Below are positions 26,542 to 36,606 of a stretch of DNA of 64,000 bases, piece by piece. The position numbers were made by a program, and so were the translations under genes. Under the pieces are notes generated by a model. It searched no databases. It saw only the letters and a program-made list of their open reading frames with translations, and was not told the origin of the DNA. Every line of letters starts with the position of its first letter. The stretch's first letter is position 1. The DNA comes from Halochromatium roseum (GTDB lineage: Bacteria; Pseudomonadota; Gammaproteobacteria; Chromatiales; Chromatiaceae). The stretch is from assembly GCF_016653315.1 (NCBI RefSeq), contig NZ_NHSH01000070.1, positions 68,472 to 132,471 on the forward strand, read 5' to 3'.

Positions 26542-27048
26542 ATGTCGAATTACAACCCCAAGCCCGAAGGCGACGATCTGCTCGAGAAGCTGATTTCCGT
26601 CAATCGCGTGGCGAAAGTCGTGAAGGGTGGCCGCGTCTTTGGCTTCGGCGCCTTAACCGTAGTTGGCGATGGAAAAGGCCGTGTCGGTTATGGGACCGGC
26701 AAGGCACGTGAGGTACCGGTCGCGATCCAGAAGGCGATGGAGAGCGCACGTAAGAACATGGTCGACATCAAGCTCAAGGGCAGCACCCTACAATATCCGG
26801 TCAATGGTCGGCACGGTGCCGCGCATGTCTATATGCAGCCCGCCTCCGAAGGTACCGGGATCATTGCTGGTGGTGCCATGCGTGCCGTGTTCGAGGTCGT
26901 TGGCGTGCAAGACGTTCTAGCGAAGTGCATTGGCACGAACAACGCCATTAACGTGGTGCAGGCAACGATCAACGGCCTCTCCAACATGGTCGATGCCGAG
27001 GTGGTTGCCGCGAAACGCGGTAAGACGGTCGACGAGATCCTAGGGTAG
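26542..27048 (+). CDS. rpsE: 30S ribosomal protein S5
   Basis: Fidelity protein of the 30S body, 168 aa, with [20 protein letters not shown] and [16 protein letters not shown]. The ATG at 26542 follows AGGAGA. A longer frame from 26509 begins inside rplR. Confidence 0.97.
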   Translation: MSNYNPKPEGDDLLEKLISVNRVAKVVKGGRVFGFGALTVVGDGKGRVGYGTGKAREVPVAIQKAMESARKNMVDIKLKGSTLQYPVNGRHGAAHVYMQPASEGTGIIAGGAMRAVFEVVGVQDVLAKCIGTNNAINVVQATINGLSNMVDAEVVAAKRGKTVDEILG

Positions 27049-27057
27049 GAGCGAGCA

Positions 27058-27246
27058 ATGGCGGAGAACAGGATGAAGGTGCAGCTCGTACGGAGCATGC
27101 ACGGGCGCTTGAAGACGCACCAAGCTTGTGTCCGCGGTCTAGGCTTGCGGCGCATGCACCAGATCGTCGAGGTGGAAGATACGCCGGCGACCCGTGGCAT
27201 GGTCAACAAGGTGCAATACATGGTTCGCGTTTTGGGGGACGGTTGA
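27058..27246 (+). CDS. rpmD: 50S ribosomal protein L30
   Basis: Small 62 aa protein, starting [17 protein letters not shown] and containing [19 protein letters not shown]. It lies between rpsE and rplO, ten bases after rpsE and one base before rplO. Confidence 0.96.
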   Translation: MAENRMKVQLVRSMHGRLKTHQACVRGLGLRRMHQIVEVEDTPATRGMVNKVQYMVRVLGDG

Positions 27247-27247
27247 G

Positions 27248-27691
27248 ATGCGTCTGAACACTCTTTCGCCCGACTTAGGCAGTCGGCCCGATGCCAAGCG
27301 CGTCGGCCGCGGCATCGGTAGCGGGCTCGGCAAGACCGCGGGGCGTGGTCACAAGGGCCAAAAGTCACGGACTGGCGGCTTCCACAAGACCGGTTTCGAG
27401 GGTGGCCAGATGCCGTTGCAGCGGCGTCTGCCAAAGGTGGGCTTTCGTTCGCGCAAGGCGGCAAGCAAAGATGAGATTCGGCTCAGTGAGCTGAAGCGGC
27501 TCGAGAGCACCGAGGTTGATCTGGCCAGCCTCCGCGCTGCAGGCTTGATCACGGGTGCGGTGTCAAGCGTGAAGCTGATCAAGTCCGGTGACGTTGATCG
27601 CGCCTACCAAGTCAAAGGGCTGGGTGTGACAGCCGGTGCGCGTGCCGCAATCGAAGCGGCCGGCGGATCGGTCGCCGACAGCGACAGCTAA
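27248..27691 (+). CDS. rplO: 50S ribosomal protein L15
   Basis: Assembly protein of 147 aa with the Gly-rich N-terminus [20 protein letters not shown] and [14 protein letters not shown]. The ATG at 27248 was chosen. The longer frame from 27194 overlaps rpmD. Confidence 0.97.
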   Translation: MRLNTLSPDLGSRPDAKRVGRGIGSGLGKTAGRGHKGQKSRTGGFHKTGFEGGQMPLQRRLPKVGFRSRKAASKDEIRLSELKRLESTEVDLASLRAAGLITGAVSSVKLIKSGDVDRAYQVKGLGVTAGARAAIEAAGGSVADSDS

Positions 27692-27721
27692 ACCAGCAAG
27701 AGCGAACCAGGGGCGATCCAA

Positions 27722-29074
27722 ATGGCGAAGAACACGGCCTCAATGATGCAGTCACTCGGCGGCATGGGCCGGCTGACAGAGCTGCGGCAGCGTCTGCTGT
27801 TCGTGCTCGGCGCGCTGCTCGTCTACCGGATCGGCACCTTCATCCCGGTTCCCGGGGTGAATCCCGCAGCCCTGGCTGTGCTCTTCGATCAAAACCAGGG
27901 CTCAATCCTTGACATGTTCAACATGTTCTCGGGTGGTGCGCTAGAGCGCGCGAGCATCCTGGCGCTCGGGATCATGCCGTACATTTCCGCTAGCATCATC
28001 ATGCAGCTGATGTCGGCCGTGATCCCCCAGCTCGAACAATTGAAGAAAGAGGGTGAGGCCGGGCGACGCAAGATCACCCAGTACACCCGTTATGGCACTG
28101 TGGTGCTGGCGACCTTTCAAGCGATCGGCATTTCGATTGCGTTGCAGGGGCAGACGGCTGGTGGCTCGTCGTTGGTGGTGCAGCAGGGATTTGGCTTCGT
28201 CTTCACCGCTGCCGTGTCGTTGGTCACTGGAACGATGTTTCTGATGTGGCTAGGCGAGCAGATCACCGAGCGCGGAATCGGCAATGGTATCTCGCTGATC
28301 ATCTTTGCCGGTATTGTGGCCGGCCTGCCGGCGGCGGTTGGTGGAACCCTTGAGCTGGTTCGCACGGGCGAGATGAATGCACTGGCGGTGCTGGTCTTGT
28401 TTGCCCTGGCGCTCGCGGTGACTGCATTTGTGGTCTTCGTCGAACGCGGCCAGAGGCGAATCACGGTCAATTATGCTCGACGCCAACAAGGGCGTCGAAT
28501 GTTAGCTGCACAAAGTACGCATTTGCCCTTGAAGCTGAATATGGCGGGTGTGATTCCACCGATCTTTGCTTCCAGTATCATTCTGTTCCCGGGCACCCTT
28601 GGCCAATGGTTTGGTCAGTCCGAGAACATGCGTTGGCTCGCTGATTTGACCAGCAAGCTATCGCCGGGTGAGCCGGTTTACGTTATCTTTTATGCGACCG
28701 CGATCATCTTTTTCTGCTTTTTCTATACCGCCTTGGTGTTCAACGCTAAGGATACAGCGGACAACCTCAAGCGCTCGGGGGCCTTTATCCCTGGTATTCG
28801 GCCTGGAGAGCAGACGGCACGATACATCGATTCAGTGATGACTCGGCTTACAGCCGCGGGTGCGCTCTACATCACTGCGGTCTGTCTGTTGCCGGAGTTC
28901 TTAATCGTCGGCTGGAATGTGCCGTTCTACTTCGGCGGTACTTCGTTGCTGATCGTCGTTGTGGTGGTGATGGACTTCATGGCCCAGGTGCAGGCGCACC
29001 TGATGTCGCACCAGTACGAAGGCCTCATGAAGAAGGCCAACCTGAAAGCACCAGGCGCTGGCCTAACACGCTGA
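27722..29074 (+). CDS. secY: Preprotein translocase subunit SecY
   Basis: Ten-helix pore of the Sec translocon in the inner membrane, 450 aa (E. coli 443). The N-terminal region has [20 protein letters not shown] and IPVPGVNP. The plug-region motif is [20 protein letters not shown], and the cytoplasmic loop [10 protein letters not shown]-like segment is [20 protein letters not shown]. It closes the spc set before rpmJ, the usual gammaproteobacterial order. Confidence 0.98.
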   Translation: MAKNTASMMQSLGGMGRLTELRQRLLFVLGALLVYRIGTFIPVPGVNPAALAVLFDQNQGSILDMFNMFSGGALERASILALGIMPYISASIIMQLMSAVIPQLEQLKKEGEAGRRKITQYTRYGTVVLATFQAIGISIALQGQTAGGSSLVVQQGFGFVFTAAVSLVTGTMFLMWLGEQITERGIGNGISLIIFAGIVAGLPAAVGGTLELVRTGEMNALAVLVLFALALAVTAFVVFVERGQRRITVNYARRQQGRRMLAAQSTHLPLKLNMAGVIPPIFASSIILFPGTLGQWFGQSENMRWLADLTSKLSPGEPVYVIFYATAIIFFCFFYTALVFNAKDTADNLKRSGAFIPGIRPGEQTARYIDSVMTRLTAAGALYITAVCLLPEFLIVGWNVPFYFGGTSLLIVVVVVMDFMAQVQAHLMSHQYEGLMKKANLKAPGAGLTR

Positions 29075-29178
29075 CGAGGCGTTGTCACAATCCACTCGCT
29101 GTTGGCTGAAGCAACGCGACGCGCAATTGGCGCGAGCGGCTCAGCCTTCAACCCTTTACATCGAAAACGGAGACAATC

Positions 29179-29292
29179 ATGAAGGTAAGAGCATCTGTCA
29201 AAAAGATGTGTCGCCACTGCAAGACGATTCGTCGCAACGGCACGATTCGTGTGATCTGCAAAGACCCGCGTCACAAACAGCGCCAGGGCTAG
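29179..29292 (+). CDS. rpmJ: 50S ribosomal protein L36
   Basis: A 37-residue protein, [20 protein letters not shown] and onward to HKQRQG. C11, C14, C27 and H32 form the zinc ribbon of the C+ form, so a zinc-independent paralogue could exist elsewhere. It starts at ATG 29179 after ACGGAGACA and stops at 29290-29292. The position between secY and rpsM is canonical. Confidence 0.96.
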   Translation: MKVRASVKKMCRHCKTIRRNGTIRVICKDPRHKQRQG

Positions 29293-29397
29293 CGAGCGGA
29301 AGCATGCTGCCGCTTCCAACGGAAGGCGCACGGTGCTAAACTGCTCTGTTTACACTTTTTCTTCTGACAGAACTGAACGCTTAGGAGCGCAACGCGC

Positions 29398-29754
29398 ATG
29401 GCTCGAATCGCCGGAGTCAATATTCCAGACCGCAAACATGCGGTCATTGCCTTGACATCGATCTACGGGATCGGGCGGACTCGGGCGGTCTCCATTTGCG
29501 AGGCCGCACAGGTGCCGACCACCGCGCCCATCCGTACATTGAGCGAAGACGAGATCGATCGTCTGCGTAACGAGGTCAGCAAATTTTCGGTCGAAGGCGA
29601 CCTCCGGCGTGAGGTATCGATGAATATCAAGCGCTTGATGGACCTTGGCTGTAATCGTGGGATTCGGCATCGTCGCGGCCTGCCGCTGCGCGGCCAACGC
29701 ACGCGCACCAATGCGCGGACGCGTAAAGGACCGCGGCGCCCAGTTCGTCGTTAA
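29398..29754 (+). CDS. rpsM: 30S ribosomal protein S13
   Basis: Head protein contacting P-site tRNA and the 50S, 118 aa, with [20 protein letters not shown] and the basic tail [29 protein letters not shown] precedes the ATG. It opens the alpha set. Confidence 0.98.
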   Translation: MARIAGVNIPDRKHAVIALTSIYGIGRTRAVSICEAAQVPTTAPIRTLSEDEIDRLRNEVSKFSVEGDLRREVSMNIKRLMDLGCNRGIRHRRGLPLRGQRTRTNARTRKGPRRPVRR

Positions 29755-29835
29755 CACCGTTCAAGGGCTCTGTCCGACCGGCGCGGGATCGTGCTGGCGG
29801 CAGGGATCGCCTTTTCCGCTCGGAGACAGATTACA

Positions 29836-30222
29836 GTGGCTAAACAGCTGCGCACGCGCAAAAAAGTAAAGAAGCAGGTGGCGGATGGGGTCGCACACAT
29901 CCACGCCTCCTTCAACAACACCATCATCACGATTACCGATCGACAGGGTAATGCCTTGACTTGGGCAACCTCCGGTGGCTCCGGTTTTCGCGGCTCGCGT
30001 AAGAGTACACCCTTTGCCGCTCAGGTCGCTGCAACGCGGGCTGGTCAGGCCGCAAAAGAATTCGGTGTCGTGAATCTTGACGTTCATGTCAAGGGCCCCG
30101 GCCCGGGCCGCGAATCCGCGGTCAGAGCGTTGAATAATGCCGGTTTCAAGGTTGCGAGCATCACCGACGTGACGCCGATCCCACACAATGGTTGCCGACC
30201 GCCGAAGAAGCGGCGCGTATAA
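29836..30222 (+). CDS. rpsK: 30S ribosomal protein S11
   Basis: Platform protein, 128 aa, with [34 protein letters not shown] and ending [16 protein letters not shown]. The GTG at 29836 gives the family start [13 protein letters not shown]. The ATG-like codon at 29791 would add fifteen unrelated residues. A GGAG lies about ten bases upstream. Confidence 0.95.
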   Translation: MAKQLRTRKKVKKQVADGVAHIHASFNNTIITITDRQGNALTWATSGGSGFRGSRKSTPFAAQVAATRAGQAAKEFGVVNLDVHVKGPGPGRESAVRALNNAGFKVASITDVTPIPHNGCRPPKKRRV

Positions 30223-30235
30223 CGGGGCAGAGAAC

Positions 30236-30856
30236 ATGGCGAGATACATTGGTCCCACCTGCAAGCTTGCACGCCGTGAAGGCGTTGATCTTGGGCTCAA
30301 AAGCAGGGCACGCGCGCTCGAGACCAAGTGCAACCTGGAGAAGCAGCCTGGTCAGGCGGCTGATCGGCGGCGTCGGCTCTCCGATTATGGTCTGCAGCTG
30401 CGAGAGAAGCAGAAGGTTCGGCGTACCTACGGTGTGATGGAAAAGCAGTTCCGCAACTATTACGCCGAGGCTGCGCGCCGCAAGGGTGCAACCGGCGAAA
30501 ACCTGCTGCAACTGCTGGAACGCCGGCTTGATAATGTGGTGTATCGGATGGGCTTTGGCGCGACGCGCGCTGAGGCAAGGCAGCTGATCGGTCACAAGGG
30601 TGTGCTGGTCAACGGCAAAGTGGTTTCGATACCCTCCTATCAAGTGACGGTCGAAGACGAGATCGAGGTCCGCGAGAAGGCGAAAAAGCAGGTGCGCGTA
30701 CAGAACGCCCTGGCACTCGCCGAGGCGAACGGTTTCGCTGAATGGGTCGAAGTCGATAGTAAGTCAGCGAAAGGGGTCTTCAAGCGGATTCCAGACCGGG
30801 TCGATCTGCCATCCGACATCAATGAGTCGCTCATCGTTGAGTTGTACTCGAAATAA
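30236..30856 (+). CDS. rpsD: 30S ribosomal protein S4
   Basis: Primary 16S rRNA binder, fidelity protein and alpha-operon repressor in E. coli. The protein is 206 aa, starting [19 protein letters not shown] with the S4 domain [20 protein letters not shown]. The ATG at 30236 is 13 bases after rpsK. A frame from 30188 overlaps rpsK. Confidence 0.98.
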   Translation: MARYIGPTCKLARREGVDLGLKSRARALETKCNLEKQPGQAADRRRRLSDYGLQLREKQKVRRTYGVMEKQFRNYYAEAARRKGATGENLLQLLERRLDNVVYRMGFGATRAEARQLIGHKGVLVNGKVVSIPSYQVTVEDEIEVREKAKKQVRVQNALALAEANGFAEWVEVDSKSAKGVFKRIPDRVDLPSDINESLIVELYSK

Positions 30857-30876
30857 CGCCGTCGAGGGAGTTTTCT

Positions 30877-31890
30877 ATGTCAGACGTCGCAGGCGGCTTT
30901 CTAAAGCCGCGCATCGTCAAGGTCGACCCCGTCGCCGGTAATCCGAATCGCGCTAAGGTCTCGCTAGAGCCCTTCGAACGTGGTTTTGGCCACACGCTCG
31001 GCAATGCGCTACGGCGGATCTTATTGTCGTCGATGGACGGGTTTGCCGTCACCGAGGTCGAGATCCAAGGCATCCTACATGAGTACACGACGATTGAGGG
31101 CGTGCAGCAGGATGTGCTCGAGATTCTGCTCAATCTGAAGCAGCTTGCCATCCGACTCCATGGTCGTGATGAGGCAACCTTCACCTTGAGCAAGGTCGGG
31201 CCAGGAGCGGTCACCGCCGGCGATATCAAAATCGACCATACCGCAGAGGTTGCGAACCCTGAGCTGGTGATCGCGAACCTGACCGGCAAGAGTGAACTCA
31301 GCATGTCGCTGACCGTACGTCGTGGCCGCGGCTATGAGCCGGCGAGCTTGCGCGAGGCAGCGAGTGGTGAGGAGCGGCCGATCGGCAAGCTGCCGCTCGA
31401 TGCAACCTTCAGTCCGGTGTTGCGCGTTGCGATCGATGTCGAGGCGGCACGTGTTGAGCAGCGAACCGATCTTGATCGGCTCGTGATCGACATCGAGACC
31501 GATGGTACGCTCGATGTCAAGGGTGCGGTGCAGCGCGCAGCGACCATCTTGCGCGATCAGCTCAGTAGCTTTGTCGATCTCGACCAGTCCGGCCCAACCG
31601 ACGGGGTCAGCGATGAGCGTCCGAGTGAGCCAGCCTATGATCCGATCTTGGTGCGGCCCGTCGACGAGCTTGAATTGACAGTGCGCTCCGCGAACTGCTT
31701 GAAAGCAGAAAACATCTACCTTATCGGTGATCTGATTCAGCGTACCGAGGTTGAGCTGTTGAAAACGCCCAATCTTGGCAAGAAGTCGCTCACCGAGATC
31801 AAGGATGTGCTGGCGACGCGGGGCTTATCACTCGGAATGCGTCTCGAGAACTGGCCACCCGATAACATTGAAGAGTTGATGGTCAAATAA
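30877..31890 (+). CDS. rpoA: DNA-directed RNA polymerase subunit alpha
   Basis: Assembly platform of RNA polymerase, 337 aa (E. coli 329). The N-terminal dimerisation domain has [20 protein letters not shown] and [15 protein letters not shown]. The C-terminal domain that binds UP elements and activators has [20 protein letters not shown] and [20 protein letters not shown]. It sits between rpsD and rplQ as usual. Confidence 0.98.
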   Translation: MSDVAGGFLKPRIVKVDPVAGNPNRAKVSLEPFERGFGHTLGNALRRILLSSMDGFAVTEVEIQGILHEYTTIEGVQQDVLEILLNLKQLAIRLHGRDEATFTLSKVGPGAVTAGDIKIDHTAEVANPELVIANLTGKSELSMSLTVRRGRGYEPASLREAASGEERPIGKLPLDATFSPVLRVAIDVEAARVEQRTDLDRLVIDIETDGTLDVKGAVQRAATILRDQLSSFVDLDQSGPTDGVSDERPSEPAYDPILVRPVDELELTVRSANCLKAENIYLIGDLIQRTEVELLKTPNLGKKSLTEIKDVLATRGLSLGMRLENWPPDNIEELMVK

Positions 31891-31891
31891 A

Positions 31892-31950
31892 GACCGAAAC
31901 AATAGGGACCGGGCTAGTGGCGACCGGAACAGTACCGATCGGAACAGAAC
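31892..31950 (+). repeat. Four imperfect 15-bp tandem units between rpoA and rplQ
   Basis: Units at 31892, 31907, 31922 and 31937 share the core GA(C/T)CG(A/G)(A/G)ACA, for example GACCGGAACAGTACC and GATCGGAACAGAAC. They occupy the whole rpoA-rplQ spacer and end one base before the rplQ ATG, so the repeat also supplies the weak ribosome-binding context. Confidence 0.75.
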
Positions 31951-31951
31951 A

Positions 31952-32344
31952 ATGCGACATCAAAAAACTGGAAGAAAACTCAATCGAAATAGCGCCCACC
32001 GCGAGGCGATGTTTCGCAACATGGCGGGTTCGCTATTTCGGCACGAGCTGATTAAGACGACGCTGCCGAAGGCCAAGGAACTGCGCCGTGTCGCAGAGCC
32101 CTTGATTACCTTAGCAAAGGAAGACTCGGTGCATCATCGCCGCCTCGCGTTTGCGCGGCTGCGGGATAAAGAGATCGTCGGCAAGCTCTTTACCGAGCTG
32201 GGACCTCGCTATAGCGAGCGTCCGGGAGGCTATCTGCGCATCCTCAAGTGTGGTTTTCGCGCCGGCGATGCGGCACCGATGGCCTATGTCGAGCTAGTTG
32301 ATCGCCCGGCTGAAGAGGCCATCATTGAGGCCGACGAGGATTGA
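31952..32344 (+). CDS. rplQ: 50S ribosomal protein L17
   Basis: Tunnel-exit protein of 130 aa, with [38 protein letters not shown] and [19 protein letters not shown]. It is the last gene of the superoperon, with a strong terminator 48 bases downstream. No clear Shine-Dalgarno is seen; the upstream bases are the 15-bp repeat. Confidence 0.97.
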   Translation: MRHQKTGRKLNRNSAHREAMFRNMAGSLFRHELIKTTLPKAKELRRVAEPLITLAKEDSVHHRRLAFARLRDKEIVGKLFTELGPRYSERPGGYLRILKCGFRAGDAAPMAYVELVDRPAEEAIIEADED

Positions 32345-32391
32345 CGCACGACCTCATCAATGGTGCGGTGATGCGCCAGTTTTGCGACGCG

Positions 32392-32420
32392 ACGGCCGGG
32401 CTTGACCCGGCCGTTTGCGT
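32392..32420 (+). terminator. Rho-independent terminator after rplQ
   Basis: A perfect 9-bp stem ACGGCCGGG with CCCGGCCGT around loop CTTGA is followed by TTGCGTTT. It marks the end of the ribosomal superoperon. Confidence 0.8.
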
Positions 32421-32470
32421 TTCAAGCCCAGTATCGGTTTCGAACTCAGTCGAGTGTTAAACCCAGAACC

Positions 32471-33211
32471 ATGATGCAGCGCTGTGCTCGAATCGCCCTC
32501 CTGAGCGACTTTGGCGTTGGACCCTATGTTGGGCAAATGCAGCTTCGGCTGACCGAGCTTGCGCCAAACGTCCCGGTCGTCACGCTCATTTCAGACCTCC
32601 CGCCGTTCCGACCGGACCTGGCTGCCTACCTGCTACCCGGTCTGCAGTCTGGAATGCCATTGGAGACGGTCTATTGCTGTGTGGTTGATCCTGGGGTTGG
32701 CACGAGCCGAGAGGTGATCATCGCGCGGCGTGGTGCTGATTGGTGGCTGGGGCCAGATAACGGACTCCTCATACCCTTGTTGCAAGGTCAAGCAGACATA
32801 GATCTGTATCGCCTCAGCTGGCGCCCCGCACAACTCTCAGCGAGTTTTCACGGACGGGATCTGTTCGTTCCGGTTGCGGCGCGCTTGGTGCTCGGCGAAC
32901 TGCCGACGGCAAAGCGCATCACATTCACTCAGCTCGTTGGCGCCGATTGGCCAGGGGAGCGCGCCTGCATCTGCTACGTCGATGCGTTTGGCAATCTCAT
33001 GACGGGTCTCCAAGCAGACGGTCTGGCAGCGGATGCCGAGCTGCTAGCCGCTGGTCAACGGCTGAAGGCGGCGCGGACCTTCGCCGATGTCGCCGTCGGG
33101 GAGGCTTTTTGGTATCGCAACGCCTTCGGTCTGGTTGAACTCGCAGTGAACCAAGGGCGGGCTGATGCTCGCCTAGGGCTAGGCCTCGGTGACTCCGTGG
33201 AGCTGGTTTAA
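32471..33211 (+). CDS. SAM hydroxide adenosyltransferase (DUF62 family)
   Basis: Likely hydrolyses S-adenosylmethionine to adenosine and methionine using a water-derived hydroxide, as shown for DUF62 proteins related to fluorinases and chlorinases. The motifs are ordered as in the family: LLSDFGVGPYVGQM, VVDPGVGTSRE, PDNGLL, FHGRDLFVPVAARL and YVDAFGNLMTG. The chosen ATG at 32471 gives 246 aa. A longer frame from 32402 would start inside the terminator. The GVG and FGN signatures suit the hydrolase rather than a halogenase. The cellular purpose is unknown. Confidence 0.85.
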   Translation: MMQRCARIALLSDFGVGPYVGQMQLRLTELAPNVPVVTLISDLPPFRPDLAAYLLPGLQSGMPLETVYCCVVDPGVGTSREVIIARRGADWWLGPDNGLLIPLLQGQADIDLYRLSWRPAQLSASFHGRDLFVPVAARLVLGELPTAKRITFTQLVGADWPGERACICYVDAFGNLMTGLQADGLAADAELLAAGQRLKAARTFADVAVGEAFWYRNAFGLVELAVNQGRADARLGLGLGDSVELV

Positions 33212-33282
33212 CGGGGCCCGGAACCTTGGATTCGCCGTCATGCCCTCATCTAGCTTATGAGATCAACGAAGAGTGCCTAAAC

Positions 33283-34284
33283 GTGCAAGAGATTAGCAGC
33301 GCCTTGTATCCACCGATCGAGCCCTTTGCTGTTGACCGCCTTGCCGTTGGCGAGGGGCATGAGCTCTACCTCGAGCAATGCGGAAACCGCGACGGCATCG
33401 CAGCGGTGTTCTTGCACGGTGGACCAGGCGCTGGTTGCGGACCCTCGCATCGTCGCTTCTTTGATCCTGAACGCTACCGAATCATCCTCTTCGACCAACG
33501 CGGTTGCGGCCGCTCCCGACCGCACGCGAGCATCGAGCACAATAGCACCTGGGATCTGGTCGCCGATATGGAGCGGATTCGCGCGCATCTCGGCATCGAT
33601 CGCTGGTTGGTTTTTGGCGGCTCCTGGGGTTCGACACTGGCCTTGGCCTACGCCGAAACCTATCCGGAGCGGGTCAGCGCCTTGGTGCTGCGTGGGATCT
33701 TTCTCTGCCGTCCGGAGGAGATCGCCTGGTTTTATCAGCAGGGCGCGAGCTGGGTCTTCCCGGACCACTGGCGTGATTTTTTGGCGCCGATCCCAGCGTC
33801 CGAGCATGGCGATCTGCTCCATGCCTATCATCGCCGTTTGACCGGCTCGGATGCGGAGATGCGGTTGGCTGCGGCTAAGGCCTGGTCGATATGGGAGGGC
33901 CGCTGTGCAACCCTGTTGCCGGACCCTAACATCCGCCGCAGTTTCAGCGACGAGTGTCTGGCGCTCAGCTTGGCGCGCATCGAATGCCACTATTTCGTCC
34001 ATCAGGCATTCTTGCGGCCAAATCAGTTGTTGGAGGATGCGCCCAGGCTCAGTGAGATCCCCGGTGTCATCGTCCATGGTCGCTATGATTTGATCTGTCC
34101 TTTACGCTCCGCTTGGGAGCTGGCTGAGGCTTGGCCGCGCGCCTCGCTCGAGGTGATCGCTGATGCCGGCCATGCCGCCTTCGAGCCTGGGATCGCCCGT
34201 GCGCTAGTGGCGGCGACCGACCGGATGGCAGCTGAGCTCGATCTGGAGCCGACTCCTGGTGAGTTCGATGCCGCCAAGCGTTGA
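33283..34284 (+). CDS. pip: Proline iminopeptidase (alpha/beta hydrolase)
   Basis: Cytosolic serine peptidase of family S33 that removes N-terminal proline. The protein is 333 aa from GTG 33283, which gives the usual start ahead of LYPPIEPF. A TTG at 33226 would add 19 unrelated residues. HGGPGAGCGPSHRRFFDPER is the family oxyanion region, GGSWGS holds the nucleophile serine, HGRYD the catalytic aspartate and DAGHAAFEPG the histidine. It lies downstream of the DUF62 gene and ten bases ahead of dtd. Confidence 0.93.
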   Translation: MQEISSALYPPIEPFAVDRLAVGEGHELYLEQCGNRDGIAAVFLHGGPGAGCGPSHRRFFDPERYRIILFDQRGCGRSRPHASIEHNSTWDLVADMERIRAHLGIDRWLVFGGSWGSTLALAYAETYPERVSALVLRGIFLCRPEEIAWFYQQGASWVFPDHWRDFLAPIPASEHGDLLHAYHRRLTGSDAEMRLAAAKAWSIWEGRCATLLPDPNIRRSFSDECLALSLARIECHYFVHQAFLRPNQLLEDAPRLSEIPGVIVHGRYDLICPLRSAWELAEAWPRASLEVIADAGHAAFEPGIARALVAATDRMAAELDLEPTPGEFDAAKR

Positions 34285-34293
34285 GTCGATAGC

Positions 34294-34731
34294 ATGATCG
34301 GCTTATTACAGCGGGTTCGCGCGGCCCAAGTTGAGGTTGAGGGGGAAACGATCGGTGCCATCGGCAGCGGTCTGTTGGTGTTGGTCGGAGTACAGAGGGG
34401 TGACACCGAACCGCGCGCGACTCGGTTGCTGGAACGGCTGCTGAGCTATCGGGTGTTTGCCGATGAAACCGGCCGCATGAACCTGAGCCTGGTCGATGTC
34501 GGTGGTGGCTTGCTGTTGGTGCCCCAGTTCACGCTGGCTGCCGAGACCAAAAAGGGCACCCGCGCGAGTTTCACCCGTGCCGCCGCTCCTGCGGAGGGAG
34601 AGCGGCTCTTCCATCTGTTGCTCGAGCAGGCGTGTGCCTGTCATCGCCCGGTCGCCAGTGGGCGTTTCGGTGCCGATATGCAGGTGACGCTGACCAATGA
34701 TGGGCCAGTGACCTTCTGGCTCGAGTCTTGA
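34294..34731 (+). CDS. dtd: D-aminoacyl-tRNA deacylase
   Basis: Removes D-amino acids mischarged onto tRNA. The 145 aa protein is the standard dimeric form. Two signatures that build the active site across the dimer are visible: PQFTLAAETKKGTRASF (usually SQFTL) and the C-terminal NDGPVTFWLES (the Gly-cisPro-like GP motif is normal). The Ser to Pro change in the first motif is a small oddity. It starts nine bases after pip. Confidence 0.95.
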   Translation: MIGLLQRVRAAQVEVEGETIGAIGSGLLVLVGVQRGDTEPRATRLLERLLSYRVFADETGRMNLSLVDVGGGLLLVPQFTLAAETKKGTRASFTRAAAPAEGERLFHLLLEQACACHRPVASGRFGADMQVTLTNDGPVTFWLES

Positions 34732-34765
34732 GTGCTGTCTATACTGTGCAGTTGCCACCGCGCTT

Positions 34766-34814
34766 GTCGCTGACTTTGTCGCCGACTTTTTGCCGCTGAC
34801 TTTTTGCCGCTGAC
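34766..34814 (+). repeat. Imperfect 12-14 bp tandem repeats before hisB
   Basis: Four units, GTCGCTGACTTT, GTCGCCGACTTTTT, GCCGCTGACTTTTT and GCCGCTGAC, stand in a row in the 103-nt dtd-hisB spacer. They differ mainly in T-run length, which points to replication slippage. Confidence 0.85.
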
Positions 34815-34834
34815 CGGGAGCCCGCCATCTGATC

Positions 34835-35443
34835 ATGAGTGCAGAACCCCTCGTCCATCGCATCGCTGAGATCGAGCGCAAGACCCTCGAGACCCAGGTG
34901 CGCGTGAAGCTCGATCTCGACGGGGTCGGCCGTGCGCGGTTCGATACTGGCGTGCCCTTTCTCGAGCACATGCTGGATCAGATCGCCCGCCATGGTCTGA
35001 TCGATCTTGAGGTGCAGGCGGAAGGGGATCTGCAGATCGACGCGCATCATACGGTTGAGGACGTTGGCATCACCCTCGGCCAAGCACTCGCCGCGGCCTT
35101 AGGCGACAAAGCCGGCATCCGCCGTTATGGCCATGCCTATGTGCCCCTCGACGAGGCACTCTCGCGGGTGGTGGTCGATCTCTCGGGGCGGCCGATGCTG
35201 ACCTACGAGGTGCCCTATACTCGGGCCTTGATTGGCGGCTTCGATGTTGATCTACTGCGCGAGTTCTTCCAAGGCCTGGTCAACCACGCCGCGATGACAT
35301 TGCAGATCGATAATCTGCGCGGCATCAACGCCCATCATCAGGCCGAGACCCTGTTCAAGGCGTTTGGCCGCGCGCTGCGCATGGCTGTCGAGCCCGATCC
35401 GCGCATGGCAGGGGTGATGCCTTCCACCAAGGGCAGCCTCTGA
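34835..35443 (+). CDS. hisB: Imidazoleglycerol-phosphate dehydratase
   Basis: Manganese-dependent dehydration of imidazole glycerol phosphate to imidazole acetol phosphate in histidine synthesis. The protein is 202 aa, so it is the monofunctional form without the N-terminal histidinol phosphatase. The metal-ligand motifs [11 protein letters not shown] and [12 protein letters not shown] are both present. In many gammaproteobacteria of this order hisH follows, but here a 292-nt gene-free spacer leads to hisA. Confidence 0.97.
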   Translation: MSAEPLVHRIAEIERKTLETQVRVKLDLDGVGRARFDTGVPFLEHMLDQIARHGLIDLEVQAEGDLQIDAHHTVEDVGITLGQALAAALGDKAGIRRYGHAYVPLDEALSRVVVDLSGRPMLTYEVPYTRALIGGFDVDLLREFFQGLVNHAAMTLQIDNLRGINAHHQAETLFKAFGRALRMAVEPDPRMAGVMPSTKGSL

Positions 35444-35735
35444 ACAGCGGCTGTGAGCCTCTCGCCTCGATCGACCAGCTCGCCGAGTTCCGAACTTCCC
35501 TGGCCGCGCCGCCGCTCGTCGGGCTCCAGTTGGCTGCGGCCCTGTTTGACGGTCTCTTGTCTTGCAGCGTCTAAGGTGCGATGCGTTTTGACAGACATCG
35601 CCCAAGAAAATCGCCCAAGAAAATCGCTGAAGGTCGACTCAGTGGTCGCTCGGGCAGAGGCGCTGGCGGAGCTGATCAAGCGCGCGATCTGGCGCACACT
35701 CGTATTCACTTCAATCGCCCGCCGGAGGGCCCTCG
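35444..35735 (+). other. hisB-hisA spacer without hisH, with a 13-bp tandem duplication
   Basis: The 292 bases carry no frame resembling HisH. They contain a perfect double CGCCCAAGAAAAT at 35599-35611 and 35612-35624. A TTGACG near 35557 has a possible -10 about 18 bases on, too weak to call a promoter. Confidence 0.7.
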
Positions 35736-36476
35736 ATGTTGCTGATTCCCGCTATTGACCTGAAGGACGGCCGCTGTGTGCGTCTACGACAAGGCCGCAT
35801 GGACGACGAAACGGTGTTCTCGGATGACCCGGTTGAGGTTGCCGGTCGCTGGGTTGCTGAAGGCGCGAAGCGGCTGCATCTGGTCGATCTGAATGGGGCT
35901 TTTGCTGGCGAGCCGGTCAACGGTGATGCGATTCGCGCCATCGCTGCCGCCTTTCCCGATCTGCCGATCCAGGTCGGCGGTGGCATTCGTGACGAGCAAA
36001 CGATTGGCGCCTATCTCGAGGCGGGGGTGCAGTGGTGCATCATCGGCACTCAGGCGGTCAAGGAGCCCGAGTTGGTGGCTCGAGCCTGCGCGGCCTTTCC
36101 CGGTCATCTCATCGTCGGGCTCGATGCCAAAGACGGTCAGGTCGCGATCAATGGCTGGGCCGAGGTCACCGAGCACCGCGTTGAGGCCCTGTCGCAACGC
36201 TTTGAGAACGACGGCGTCGAAGCCATCGTTTACACCGATATCGGCCGTGACGGTATGCTGACCGGACCCAATATCGAGGCCACCCGCGCCCTGGCTGACG
36301 CGATTCGTATCCCAGTGATCGCCTCGGGTGGCGTCACCAACCTGGACGATCTCAAGGCGTTAGTGGCGGTCGCCGAGCCTGGCATCATTGGCGCGATCAC
36401 CGGTCGCGCTATCTATGAGGGCACGCTCGACTTTGCTGAGGGACAGCGAGTAGCGGCTGGAGCTGGTGAGGCCTGA
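35736..36476 (+). CDS. hisA: Phosphoribosylformimino-5-aminoimidazole carboxamide ribotide isomerase
   Basis: Amadori isomerase of (beta-alpha)8 fold converting ProFAR to PRFAR. The protein is 246 aa, starting [20 protein letters not shown] with the catalytic aspartates in PAIDLKDG and the C-terminal [14 protein letters not shown]. Phosphate-binding loops GGGIRD and ASGGVTN are intact. HisF, the next enzyme's synthase subunit, is not adjacent. Confidence 0.97.
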   Translation: MLLIPAIDLKDGRCVRLRQGRMDDETVFSDDPVEVAGRWVAEGAKRLHLVDLNGAFAGEPVNGDAIRAIAAAFPDLPIQVGGGIRDEQTIGAYLEAGVQWCIIGTQAVKEPELVARACAAFPGHLIVGLDAKDGQVAINGWAEVTEHRVEALSQRFENDGVEAIVYTDIGRDGMLTGPNIEATRALADAIRIPVIASGGVTNLDDLKALVAVAEPGIIGAITGRAIYEGTLDFAEGQRVAAGAGEA

Positions 36477-36606
36477 AGCCAGCGTCCAGCCTATGGCAGC
36501 ATCGCTTTGGCGTCTGGGAAGGCGACGCGCCATGTATCTAGCCTGAAACAGACGCTTCATATTCCGGAGTGGTGACGCGCCATGTACTTCAAGAGAGGCT
36601 GAAATC
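36477..36606 (+). other. hisA-hisE spacer where hisF and hisI would be expected
   Basis: Only 130 bases separate hisA and hisE. The 13-mer GACGCGCCATGTA occurs at 36524-36536 and again at 36574-36586, fifty bases apart. No frame resembles HisF or HisI. Confidence 0.7.

Noticed and set aside
35453-35758. Possible hisH remnant between hisB and hisA
   Set aside because: No HisH motif (such as the class I glutaminase Cys region) in any frame; it is Ser/Arg-rich noise and overlaps the hisA start.
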